This document shows, in pieces, positions 23,910 through 30,797 of a stretch of DNA of 64,000 bases; the first letter of the stretch is position 1; each line of letters opens with the position of its first letter. A model generated the notes under the pieces. The model searched no databases. It had not been told where the DNA came from and was given only the letters and a program-made list of their open reading frames with translations. This stretch comes from a virus. The position numbers and the translations under genes were made by a program. Where the stretch lies: positions 17,287-81,286 of IMG/VR virus record IMGVR_UViG_3300040770_000152. One strand, 5' to 3'.

Positions 23910-24545
23910 ATGAAAGAGGAAAAAGAAAATGAGTATGAAAAAAACTTTGAGTACTGGTTACAGGAATTACTAGAGTTGGATTTAATACTAGCCTACACAC
24001 ACCAACCAAAGACCTTTGAACTTTACCCACCTTTGGAAGTACCCTATCTAGAGAAACTTAAAACTAAAGACAAACCAAAATTCTTTAATATACTCAGAGA
24101 CATTAAGTACACGGCTGACTTTAGTTTTATAGTAAACAAGAACAAAAATCTTGCTCACCTAATAGGTCACTTAAATAAGGATTTTTTGTACTCTGACCCC
24201 AGAGAATTTCTGTTTTACACTACTCAGGTTACTAGATCAGGACATCCTATAGTAATAGTCGATATTAAACCCTCTAGTCAAGCTACTAGGTTTAGTAGTG
24301 CTTTAGGTTCGTCCAGAGAGTTCCCCGTTAAGCAGAGAATACTTTATGATAAACAAGGTATATTCGTTAACAAGGTGGTTCCCTACGGTTCTAAGGATTG
24401 TCTTTTTGGTAAAACGTTTACTCCAGAGAATTTCTACTTCACTGATAAGCGCACAAAAATAAGGTCGGTCCCAAAAGATAAAGATAAAAAACCTTTATAC
24501 GTTCCCATACTAATTAACAGTTGGAAATTAATTCACGAACACTAA
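23910..24545 (+). CDS. Putative PD-(D/E)XK endonuclease
   Basis: 211 residues. KYTADFSFIV gives the Asp, and HPIVIVDIKPSSQ gives a D-x-K in place of E-x-K. REFPVKQRILYDKQGIFVNKVVP follows the layout of small phage nucleases (DUF1064-like, 'K......gi....v.P'). The first 90 residues are helical. It sits at the end of the recombination block, one base after the coiled-coil protein. The nuclease call rests on motif order only. Confidence 0.55.
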   Translation: MKEEKENEYEKNFEYWLQELLELDLILAYTHQPKTFELYPPLEVPYLEKLKTKDKPKFFNILRDIKYTADFSFIVNKNKNLAHLIGHLNKDFLYSDPREFLFYTTQVTRSGHPIVIVDIKPSSQATRFSSALGSSREFPVKQRILYDKQGIFVNKVVPYGSKDCLFGKTFTPENFYFTDKRTKIRSVPKDKDKKPLYVPILINSWKLIHEH

Positions 24546-24563
24546 CCAATAATTATAATAGAT

Positions 24564-24734
24564 ATGAAAGAATTACAAATTTGGAAGCATGATAGTCTCA
24601 TTAAGAGTATTTCAGTAAGTAGTAAAAAAGAAGCCTTAGAAGAAAAGACCCGTTACTTGGGGGTACAATTGAAACATGAAGAAAATAAAGCTAAAGATTA
24701 TTTGTTCATTTATTTCGTAAGACAAACACTTTAG
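24564..24734 (+). CDS. Small hypothetical protein, 56 aa
   Basis: Uninterrupted frame MKELQIWKHDS to FVRQTL, ending four bases before the next start. Compact alpha/beta with a charged helix (SSKKEALEEKTRYLG). No family recognised. Confidence 0.5.
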   Translation: MKELQIWKHDSLIKSISVSSKKEALEEKTRYLGVQLKHEENKAKDYLFIYFVRQTL

Positions 24735-24738
24735 AATT

Positions 24739-25020
24739 ATGAAGACAACAATATTACAGATAATTATTTTTTTAGTTTGTATTTTATTTGTTTCCCGACC
24801 TACTGTAAATTTTAGACCCTTTAGTTTACAGTTTGAGCGTGGTTACTACGCACTAGGCTTATTCTTAGTTTTGCTTGGTGTACAATTTATAGTCCACGGA
24901 ATTAGAAAAGAAACTAAAATGGAGATGTACGATTTCTTAGAAGATAAAATTTCTGAATTAGCTAAAATTAAAAAAGAAGAAAAAGAAAAAACAGAGGAAA
25001 TAAATCGGTTAATACCGTAA
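24739..25020 (+). CDS. Two-helix membrane protein with coiled-coil tail, 93 aa
   Basis: Hydrophobic helices at about 3-20 and 36-54, then a charged coiled coil (DKISELAKIKKEEKEKTEEI). Architecture resembles small phage accessory membrane proteins. Last gene before a hairpin and promoter region. Confidence 0.6.
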   Translation: MKTTILQIIIFLVCILFVSRPTVNFRPFSLQFERGYYALGLFLVLLGVQFIVHGIRKETKMEMYDFLEDKISELAKIKKEEKEKTEEINRLIP

Positions 25021-25032
25021 GTAGGGGTAAGA

Positions 25033-25064
25033 GACTTGCAGTTTTGTAGATTTCTCTGCAAGTC
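25033..25064 (+). terminator. Perfect 9-bp hairpin downstream of the 24739 gene
   Basis: GACTTGCAG (25033-25041) and CTGCAAGTC (25056-25064) with a 14-base loop, 13 bases after the stop. There is no U-run directly after it, so it may be a terminator without U-tract or an RNA-stability element. Confidence 0.5.
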
Positions 25065-25143
25065 ACCACTACTGTAGCTAACTAATTTATTTTGTACACA
25101 TAAAAAATTACCTAGGCTGTATGCATCGTGCGTTAATATTTTG

Positions 25144-25151
25144 TAGTTTTG
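25144..25151 (+). promoter_or_regulatory. Putative promoter -7 element (TAGTTTTG)
   Basis: TAGTTTTG matches the Bacteroidota TAnnTTTG element exactly and lies 17 bases before the SpoVS-like gene. No clear -33 TTTG at 19-21 bases upstream, so support is moderate. Confidence 0.4.
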
Positions 25152-25167
25152 AGCAAAACAAATTATT

Positions 25168-25470
25168 ATGGCGCAAGATTCAGAAAACTCAAAAGTTTTT
25201 AAAGTGGCTTCTACTACCAGTTGTACGGTACTAGCCTCTGGATTATTCAAAGAATTAACTAAAAGTCCTCCAACAGAGTTACGTGTTAGAGCTGTAGGTG
25301 CTTCCGCACTTAACCAAGCTATAAAAGCTGTAGCTAATTTAAACAGTTTATTGGCTTCTAAAAATAAGTGGGCTTCTGTAGTTCCTTATTTTGACCAAGT
25401 TAAATTTCCTGATTCAGATAAGCTGTACACCGTACTGGAGATGAAATTAATACTACACGAGGTATGTTAG
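25168..25470 (+). CDS. SpoVS/Alba-like protein
   Basis: 100 residues. FKVASTTSCTVLASGLFKEL, then LRVRAVGASALNQAIKAVAN, matches the SpoVS pattern (lkVs..S....ag.ia..l, then v.iqaiGagAvNQAvKAiA) nearly position by position, including the central GA-x-A-x-NQA. The C-terminal VVPYFDQVKF and VLEMKLILHEV complete the Alba-like fold. SpoVS is a sporulation regulator in Firmicutes; small SpoVS-fold proteins elsewhere are thought to bind nucleic acids. In a phage it is likely a DNA- or RNA-binding regulator. It overlaps the protease gene by 7 bases. Confidence 0.75.
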   Translation: MAQDSENSKVFKVASTTSCTVLASGLFKELTKSPPTELRVRAVGASALNQAIKAVANLNSLLASKNKWASVVPYFDQVKFPDSDKLYTVLEMKLILHEVC

Positions 25471-25856
25471 GAAAATTTGTTTACTTAGAAAAATTTCAAG
25501 ATGGTATAAGAATGGTACTTGAATTATCTATTAATGGTAACAAGATTAAAGCTCTTATTGACACGGGTGCTTCTGTAAATTACTTTTGCAGTTCGCTTAA
25601 ATTTTTAGAGGTAAATAAAAAAGACTATGCCAGTGTTACTGGTTTCACGGGACATACTAAAAGAGCGTACGGTATCAAGGTATTTAAAACAGATCTACTA
25701 GACTTGGAGTTCTCCAATTTTTACCAGTTAAGTTTAGATCACCTAGGTGTTAACTGCGTTATGGGTATTGACTTTTTAGTTAAGAATGGTATTCAGTTAA
25801 ACATTCCAGAGTGCAACTATGAAAAAATTACGGGCGTAAATGTAATTGTATTGTAA
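25464..25856 (+). CDS. Retropepsin-like aspartic protease
   Basis: 130 residues, the size of a single retropepsin monomer. LSINGNKIKALIDTGASVNYF carries the catalytic D-T-G-A-S (33-37) after the usual beta strands. A flap-like VTGFTGHTKRAYG follows, then CVMGIDFLVKNGI, the hydrophobic-G-x-D-F-L motif that follows the fireman's grip in DDI1/retropepsin families. It would act as a homodimer. There is no reverse transcriptase or integrase nearby, so it is not part of a retroelement. Possible roles are processing of a phage precursor such as scaffold or tagged virion proteins, or attack on a host protein. It overlaps the SpoVS-like gene. Confidence 0.72.
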   Translation: MLGKFVYLEKFQDGIRMVLELSINGNKIKALIDTGASVNYFCSSLKFLEVNKKDYASVTGFTGHTKRAYGIKVFKTDLLDLEFSNFYQLSLDHLGVNCVMGIDFLVKNGIQLNIPECNYEKITGVNVIVL

Positions 25857-25863
25857 AAATTGT

Positions 25864-25871
25864 TATATTTG
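25864..25871 (+). promoter_or_regulatory. Putative promoter -7 element (TATATTTG)
   Basis: TATATTTG matches TAnnTTTG exactly, just after the protease stop and 86 bases before the basic KAPA-repeat gene. A TTG lies upstream but at shorter than ideal spacing. Confidence 0.45.
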
Positions 25872-25957
25872 GGTCTCTAAAGGTATTAGTCTTGTTCCAG
25901 CCGATAACGGACTTTTATTTGTCAATTCAATACACGGCAAAGAAAAAATCAAACATT

Positions 25958-26107
25958 ATGAAAAATGTACATTTTTTAACAACTGGAGCAGGTGCAGCTA
26001 AAGCACCCGCTAAAAAAACACCAGGTAAAAAAGCACCAGCTAAAAAAGCACCTGCTAAAAAAGCACCTGCTAAAGCACCTGCTAAAAAAACTAGAGTTAG
26101 AAAGTAA
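25958..26107 (+). CDS. Histone-H1-like Lys/Ala/Pro repeat protein, 49 aa
   Basis: From ATG 25958: MKNVHFLTTGAGAAKAP, then tandem KKAPA/KKTP units, ending KKTRVRK. The composition is that of histone-H1-tail-like proteins (as in AlgP and Hc1), which bind and condense DNA. The longer frame from 25892 is rejected because it would read through the leader of the promoter at 25864. The first residues (MK-x-x-HFLTT) are shared with the scaffold-like protein at 48837. It has its own promoter and terminator, suggesting strong expression. Confidence 0.65.
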   Translation: MKNVHFLTTGAGAAKAPAKKTPGKKAPAKKAPAKKAPAKAPAKKTRVRK

Positions 26108-26129
26108 TTTCTGCTCTATGGAACAAAGT

Positions 26130-26161
26130 AAAAAGGAACTCTTCATTGGGTTCCTTTTTTT
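26130..26161 (+). terminator. Rho-independent terminator
   Basis: AAAAAGGAAC (26130-26139) pairs with GTTCCTTTTT (26150-26159), 10-base loop, ending in a run of seven T. It lies 22 bases after the KAPA-protein stop. Confidence 0.8.
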
Positions 26162-26164
26162 AGT

Positions 26165-26172
26165 TATATTTG
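26165..26172 (+). promoter_or_regulatory. Putative promoter -7 element for the queC-dpdA genes (TATATTTG)
   Basis: TATATTTG lies directly after the terminator T-run and 18 bases before queC. A TTG is present upstream inside the terminator stem at about 16 bases, shorter than the 19-20 seen elsewhere. Confidence 0.45.
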
Positions 26173-26190
26173 TAAAATAAACCAGTTACT

Positions 26191-26871
26191 ATGGATTCGA
26201 TTCTACTATTTTCGGCGGGTAAGGAAAGTCTATACCAGTTACACCATAAACAAAAAGTGATAGGCAAACTTATTATGTTTGACTACGGACAACTTTCTTT
26301 TCCAGCAGAGTTTACCTCACTTAGGTATTATGCTAAACTTTACGATAAACCGTATCAGGTAATCAAACTAGACTTCTTTATTTTACCACCAGCAATAAAA
26401 GATGGTATTGACTGCAATCCTTACGTAGCGCAAAGAAATTTAGTTTTTTGTAGTATTGCGCTATCTCTTGCAGAAGTAGGCGGTTATAAGAAAGTATTTT
26501 TAGGAGCCGTAGCTGATGCAGTAGATTTCGATGGTTCTCCAAGATTTGTAGATGATATGAATTACCTACTAGCTAGTAGTAGTGTAAAAGTCGAAAGTTT
26601 TTCTCGTAGGTATACTACAGGACAGATACTTGCTTCCCTAGTAAAAAATAAAGTAGACATATCCCACCTTTGGAGTTGCGATAATCCCAGAGATGCACCT
26701 ACATTTTGTGGATCTTGTGCTAAGTGTACTAGTGCTTTAAGAAACCTCAGAGACCATTATTCCAATAATAAGTTAGTTAGAAAATTCTACGACCAGAAAT
26801 ATAAAAATTCGGACATCCTAAATGTTTTAAGTTATGAGTTTGGACAGGAGCAAAAAATATGCGAGCGATAG
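26191..26871 (+). CDS. queC: QueC-like 7-cyano-7-deazaguanine (preQ0) synthase
   Basis: 226 residues, near the usual QueC length. The N-terminal PP-loop reads FSAGKES (7-13) in place of SGGxDS. FDYGQLSFPAE follows QueC 'fdYGQrh..E'. CNPYVAQRNLVF fits 'fVPgRNl.f', and VFLGAVADAVDFDGSPRF fits the 'i.iGa...D...YPDcR' region. Four zinc-ligand Cys (C163, C173, C176, C179: SCDNP...FCGSCAKC) complete the signature. QueC converts carboxydeazaguanine to preQ0 with ATP and ammonia. Its neighbours DpdA, QueE and QueD show that the product is meant for DNA rather than only tRNA. Confidence 0.85.
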   Translation: MDSILLFSAGKESLYQLHHKQKVIGKLIMFDYGQLSFPAEFTSLRYYAKLYDKPYQVIKLDFFILPPAIKDGIDCNPYVAQRNLVFCSIALSLAEVGGYKKVFLGAVADAVDFDGSPRFVDDMNYLLASSSVKVESFSRRYTTGQILASLVKNKVDISHLWSCDNPRDAPTFCGSCAKCTSALRNLRDHYSNNKLVRKFYDQKYKNSDILNVLSYEFGQEQKICER

Positions 26872-27790
26872 TAATAAGGATAAGGCAGTAATGTTTTTTT
26901 CCGCTTCCTCTTACAAGGATGCTCTAGCAGTACTAGATTCAGGTATAAATGATATTCTTACTTCCTACCACTATATAATGAAGCGTGAAAAAGGTTTCAC
27001 TGAAGACGTAATGCCCCGTATAAAAGCTAACGGAGGTTTATTTATGACAGATAGTGGTGCGTTTACTTTCTTTGCTAAACCTACTCCTGAGATGTACACC
27101 GAAGAATACTGGGAACCCTATATTGAAGAGTACGTTAAGTTTCTACGAGATAACGCTCACCAAATTTATTGTGCGGCTAACATGGATATTGATATTTTTG
27201 TAGGTCAAGAAATTGTAGATCGCTGGAACAAAAAGTATTTTGAACCTTTAAAAGGTATTGTTCAGATAGTTTACATTGTGCATGGTAATAAAGCTATACG
27301 TAGAGATGATGAATATGGAATAAAACGCTTTAAAGAATACGCAGCTAAATATGAATACTTAGGTATGGGTTCTTCTATGTTTAAGAAAAACTCTCGTTCA
27401 GACAACCGTTACTACGCCCTTGCTAGGTTGCTTAAAGTTAGGCTACATGGTTTTGGTTGGACTTCTATTCCCTCTTTAAAAGAGTTTCCTTTCTTTAGTG
27501 TGGATTCAACTACTTGGCTTGGGGGTGTTCGTTATGGAACTACCTATACCTATGATGGTGCTAACGATAGAGTACTGGACCACAAGAAAAAATTTAGACG
27601 TAAGGGTATGAAATCCTTATGTAAAGATTTAGGAATAAATCACGAAAACTTGTTATTAGAGAAGAGGGATGAAATAAATGCACTAAATTTGTATGGATGG
27701 AAAGGTTTTAGGTTTGAGTTTCTTAAGGCCGCCAATACTAAATTAAAGTATAACCCAGCACGTAGTTACGCTAAATACCTAGAAAAATGA
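26834..27790 (+). CDS. dpdA: DpdA-like DNA deazaguanine transglycosylase (TGT fold)
   Basis: 318 residues from the first ATG, which lies 38 bases inside queC; ATG 26891 (MFFSASSYKDAL) is an equally plausible start behind an A/G-rich leader. FMTDSGAFTFF (D73-S-G) corresponds to the DSGGFQ substrate loop of tRNA-guanine transglycosylases. NMDID (D118, D120) corresponds to the catalytic Asp region. YLGMGSSMF and RLHGFGWTS follow the TIM-barrel glycine turns (GG.. and H.lG), and FFSVDSTTWL gives the late Asp. The tRNA-binding zinc site of TGT is absent, as expected for phage DpdA. It swaps guanine for preQ0-type bases in DNA, blocking host restriction. Confidence 0.8.
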   Translation: MSLDRSKKYASDSNKDKAVMFFSASSYKDALAVLDSGINDILTSYHYIMKREKGFTEDVMPRIKANGGLFMTDSGAFTFFAKPTPEMYTEEYWEPYIEEYVKFLRDNAHQIYCAANMDIDIFVGQEIVDRWNKKYFEPLKGIVQIVYIVHGNKAIRRDDEYGIKRFKEYAAKYEYLGMGSSMFKKNSRSDNRYYALARLLKVRLHGFGWTSIPSLKEFPFFSVDSTTWLGGVRYGTTYTYDGANDRVLDHKKKFRRKGMKSLCKDLGINHENLLLEKRDEINALNLYGWKGFRFEFLKAANTKLKYNPARSYAKYLEK

Positions 27791-28092
27791 GAAGTACTGT
27801 AAAACAACATAAGAGAAAAGTCAAGAACAAAGTAGTAACCGTTACTAGGCACGCTAGAGGTAAGTACGGTAAAAAACCTAAGAATGATAAATACCCACCT
27901 AGAGATAACGCTAGTGTTGACCTTGCCACATTGCAGGCACACTATAAAAAGTATCAAGAGGAATTTACTAAGCTACTCAATGGACAATTAACTTCTAGTG
28001 ACCAACATAAAAGTTTTATTGCCCGTAGACTAAGAGCAGCCGCTAGAGCAATAAAGTTAAAACAAAAGAGAAACAAAAATTCGGATAACTAA
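27787..28092 (+). CDS. Basic protein with HxR tag, next to dpdA
   Basis: 101 residues, ATGA-coupled to dpdA. The N-terminus has two V-[KR]-x-H-x-R-like units (TVKQHKRKV and TVTRHARGK), the same tag as in five proteins at 52905-55034. The rest is helical and basic (LATLQAHYKKYQEEFTKL and IARRLRAAARAIKLKQKRN). It could be a DNA-binding cofactor of DpdA or a virion protein encoded early. Its position away from the other tagged genes is notable. Confidence 0.6.
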   Translation: MRSTVKQHKRKVKNKVVTVTRHARGKYGKKPKNDKYPPRDNASVDLATLQAHYKKYQEEFTKLLNGQLTSSDQHKSFIARRLRAAARAIKLKQKRNKNSDN

Positions 28093-28108
28093 TTAGAAAC
28101 ACTTTATT

Positions 28109-28702
28109 ATGCTAACACTACCAAAATTTATTAAGCGCACAAAAAATTCTTACCACACTATTAAGCCTTACGTAGCTGAGGTTATTTTCACACCCGATGA
28201 ATGTAAAATATTAGTCGAAGCAATTACTTCCAGTCAAGTAGGTAATAGGGAATTTATACCAGGTAAAGAGGGAAAAGATTCTAGTCGTTACGATTTAGAT
28301 AGTACCAAGTATGCTTGGGTATACGCTCGTATTTATGAATTTATGTTGAAAGCCAACAAAGAGAATTTTGGTTTAGATCCTAATTTTTGTTTGTCAGAGC
28401 CAGTATACCTTAATGAGTATAAGGGTAAGGAGTACTGCGGTTGGCATACAGATGGTTTTATATCTGATGGTGAAAAATACCTTTACAGAAAACTTACTTG
28501 CGTAATTCAGATGAGTGAACCTAAGGATTACACTGGAGGAGATTTTGAATTGTTTTCTTACCATGCAATACACGAAGATATTAGACCTATTGGTACTGCC
28601 TACATTATACCGGCTTTCGAGTGGCACAGAGTTACCCCTATTGAAAGTGGTACTAGAAGAAGTTTAATAATGTTTCTTGAAGGAACAGAACGCTTAAAAT
28701 AA
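28109..28702 (+). CDS. Fe(II)/2-oxoglutarate-dependent dioxygenase (prolyl-hydroxylase type)
   Basis: 197 residues. The double-stranded beta-helix iron site is complete: H113 and D115 in GWHTDGF and H173 in EWHRVTPIE, with R183/R184 in GTRRSL to hold 2-oxoglutarate. YTGGDFELF and GTAYIIPAFEWH are the typical 'y.GGeL.l' and 'G..v.Fps...H' strands of PKHD-type hydroxylases. It could hydroxylate a protein or a nucleobase. Its place between dpdA and queE suggests a role in deazaguanine metabolism, but this is inference from neighbourhood only. Confidence 0.82.
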   Translation: MLTLPKFIKRTKNSYHTIKPYVAEVIFTPDECKILVEAITSSQVGNREFIPGKEGKDSSRYDLDSTKYAWVYARIYEFMLKANKENFGLDPNFCLSEPVYLNEYKGKEYCGWHTDGFISDGEKYLYRKLTCVIQMSEPKDYTGGDFELFSYHAIHEDIRPIGTAYIIPAFEWHRVTPIESGTRRSLIMFLEGTERLK

Positions 28703-29541
28703 TGCCTAGAAAAAGTAAACGTTTAGAAGAAGCAATAGTATCTGTAGAGGAAGTATCTCCAGAATTACTAGATAAAACACCTAAAAAAGAAGTCTCCCTT
28801 ATACTTAAGGAAGGGGAGTTTATGCATGACCTAGTTGGTGAGATAACAGAAGTTGAGGACTTACGTAATGTTGTCTGTCCTTTCTACAAAAACGGTAGAG
28901 CTGTTAAATGTATAGGCTGTAAAAAAGAAGATGATATTGTAGAAGGTTGCAAGGAGGAACTAATAGCCGGTTTATTACGTAGACCTACTTACGGACTTTC
29001 GGGAGCCTTTTATGATACTGCATTTGATTTGCCCATAGTGTTACCTAGGGTAGCAAAAGTTTCTGTATTAGACACAGTAGCAATGGGATTGATTTGTAAT
29101 ACTTGTCACGTTTCAGACAATTGCCCACTTTATGTAGAGAATCATGAGTGTGGTATTGACTGGAAAGAGGGAGTAGACACCACAGACACAAAAGCTGTCT
29201 TAGGCCACATGATTGACTTACAGATGCAGCGCGTTACTCGTGCTAGAAATATGGAGTTAATCGATGGTGGTATGCCTGACCAAACCACTTCGGGAGAAAT
29301 GGATCGCCTTACGGGTCTTATAGGTATGAAAGACAACTTGGATGCTGACCGATTTTCTGTTCGTATTGATGCCAGTAGTAAGAGTGGTAGCGAAGGCGGC
29401 GGAATACTCGCTAAACTTTTCGGAGGTGGAGGTAGTGGTAGTAATACCGAGAATCTCCCTGAGTTAGAAGCTAAAACAATTGATTTTGAAGAACTGGAAG
29501 TAAAACCCGCTACCAAAGATAAAAGAAAAAAAGATGAATAA
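28702..29541 (+). CDS. Cys-rich hypothetical protein in the deazaguanine cluster
   Basis: 279 residues, TAATG-coupled to the oxygenase gene and overlapping queE by 8 bases. Two Cys groups: CPFYKNGRAVKCIGCKK...GC (about 53-76) and CNTCHVSDNCPLYVENHEC (about 132-150); both could bind Zn or Fe-S. A helical part follows (MIDLQMQRVTRARNMELID, then SGEMDRLTGLIG) and a Gly/Ser-rich C-terminus. A Cys cluster followed by an EMDRL helix and a Gly-rich end faintly recalls some phage DNA-packaging accessory (small terminase-type) proteins; alternatively it is a partner in base modification. Unassigned. Confidence 0.6.
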   Translation: MPRKSKRLEEAIVSVEEVSPELLDKTPKKEVSLILKEGEFMHDLVGEITEVEDLRNVVCPFYKNGRAVKCIGCKKEDDIVEGCKEELIAGLLRRPTYGLSGAFYDTAFDLPIVLPRVAKVSVLDTVAMGLICNTCHVSDNCPLYVENHECGIDWKEGVDTTDTKAVLGHMIDLQMQRVTRARNMELIDGGMPDQTTSGEMDRLTGLIGMKDNLDADRFSVRIDASSKSGSEGGGILAKLFGGGGSGSNTENLPELEAKTIDFEELEVKPATKDKRKKDE

Positions 29542-30274
29542 GTTAAGACTAAACACTATCTACATTACCTATCAAGGTGAGGTAAACCATTTCGGAATCG
29601 GTACTCCCGTAATCTTTTTACGTTTACAAGGATGTCCTATTCGTTGCTACAAAGATACTATGGGTGTTCTTTGTGACACTCCAGAGGCTTTAGAAAAAGG
29701 TACTAGCAACTCTCTTGAGGTTACTGAAATAGTAAACCGATTAAAAGACGTTAAGAAGTACACAGGAATTAATCTTATCTGTTTAAGTGGTGGAGACCCT
29801 CTTTGGCAGAATAAGGAATCACTACATGATTTGTTTCAGCAGTTAGAGGCGAATAAATTTAATGTGAGTGTTGAGACTTCGGGAGTAATATCTATAAAAC
29901 CTTACAGTAAGTACAAGAATGTTTTTTGGGTAGTTGACTATAAATTATTGTCTGCAGGTGTAAAGACAGATTTCCATAAAGATAACTACGCTACCCCTGA
30001 GGGAACTATTATAAAATTCGTTGTTTATGACGAGGCTGATTTAGCTGAGGCTATACACATATATAGACTGGGTGTGTTTAGTTTAAATACTAAATTTACT
30101 TTTGGTTTATATTGGGGAACTACAAAAATCACTTACTCCGAATTAACGGGTCGCCTTGTACGGGAGAATATGTTAGGCCTAGTAGGGGTAAATTTCCAAG
30201 TACATAAAATGGCTGAGTTTTATGACCAAAACAGTGTAGCTGCCCATGAAACAGTAGTTAGAGCTAAAATTTAG
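29534..30274 (+). CDS. queE: QueE-like radical SAM 7-carboxy-7-deazaguanine synthase
   Basis: 246 residues. IYITYQGEVNHFGIGTPVIFLRLQGC matches the QueE start ('fysiQGEg...G.p.vFiRL.GC'). The cluster ligands are C34, C38 and C47, spaced C-x3-C-x8-C and followed by DTP; most QueE have C-x3-C-x2-C-DT, so about six residues are inserted between the second and third Cys. LICLSGGDPLWQ is the SAM-binding GGEP-type motif with Asp for Glu, and VSVETSG is the next strand. It converts carboxytetrahydropterin to carboxydeazaguanine, feeding QueC. It overlaps the upstream Cys-rich gene. Confidence 0.82.
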   Translation: MNKLRLNTIYITYQGEVNHFGIGTPVIFLRLQGCPIRCYKDTMGVLCDTPEALEKGTSNSLEVTEIVNRLKDVKKYTGINLICLSGGDPLWQNKESLHDLFQQLEANKFNVSVETSGVISIKPYSKYKNVFWVVDYKLLSAGVKTDFHKDNYATPEGTIIKFVVYDEADLAEAIHIYRLGVFSLNTKFTFGLYWGTTKITYSELTGRLVRENMLGLVGVNFQVHKMAEFYDQNSVAAHETVVRAKI

Positions 30275-30289
30275 TTTCAGAATATTTAA

Positions 30290-30321
30290 TTTGATTATTA
30301 ATTTAGGTTTGTGTATAATTA
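30290..30321 (+). promoter_or_regulatory. Putative queD promoter (TTTG-N20-TATAATTA)
   Basis: TTTG at 30290-30293 and TATAATTA at 30314-30321 are 20 bases apart, in the 73-base gap between queE and queD. The gap contains nothing else, so this is a reasonable promoter. Confidence 0.45.
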
Positions 30322-30347
30322 CATATTCCAATAAAAACAAGTAGCCC

Positions 30348-30782
30348 ATGTTTACGGAATCCACTATCATTAAAGATTACCATTTTTATACTGCTCACAG
30401 GAACGAAAACTTACGAGATAAATGTCGTAATATCCACGGACACACGTACTATCTAAAAATAGGTTTACGCTTTTTAACCTCTGAATTTAATGTAGAATCA
30501 GGTATTTACTTAAACTTTAATGATGTGGATGCCCACATGGAACCTTTAGTTAAATCTTTAGATCATGCAACACTAGTATCTAAAAAAGATTCCCTACTTG
30601 TAGAGTGTGTTAGTCAATACCCAGATATTTTTGGCAAAATAGTTTTAATGCCCGAAGCTACTTCTGTGGAGAACTTAACACAATTTATTGCTAATTTAAT
30701 ACGTACAACACCGCTAGGTAAGAACCTAGCTTTTATATCAATTAAAGAAACAACCACATCGGAAGTAGTTCTTAACTTCTAA
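30348..30782 (+). CDS. queD: QueD-like 6-carboxytetrahydropterin synthase
   Basis: 144 residues, typical PTPS/QueD length. Zinc ligands H17 (YTAHRN), H30 and H32 (IHGHTYYLKI) and catalytic C26 (DKCRNIHGH) are present. LNFNDVDAHMEPLVKSLDHATL carries the D-x(11-12)-LDH segment (D72-H73), and PEATSVENLTQFIA is the 'PT.EN.a..i' motif. KETTTSEVVL supplies the late Glu. It makes carboxytetrahydropterin from dihydroneopterin triphosphate, the step after FolE. FolE itself is not in the window. Confidence 0.88.
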   Translation: MFTESTIIKDYHFYTAHRNENLRDKCRNIHGHTYYLKIGLRFLTSEFNVESGIYLNFNDVDAHMEPLVKSLDHATLVSKKDSLLVECVSQYPDIFGKIVLMPEATSVENLTQFIANLIRTTPLGKNLAFISIKETTTSEVVLNF

Positions 30783-30797
30783 AAACAACAAATTTTT

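Noticed and set aside
25464-25856. Retropepsin as part of a retroelement or diversity-generating system
   Set aside because: No reverse transcriptase, integrase or template/variable repeat pair was found around it or near the fibre gene.
25992-26180. Second reading frame through the KAPA repeat region
   Set aside because: It is the Lys/His-rich shadow frame of a codon repeat and runs across the terminator.
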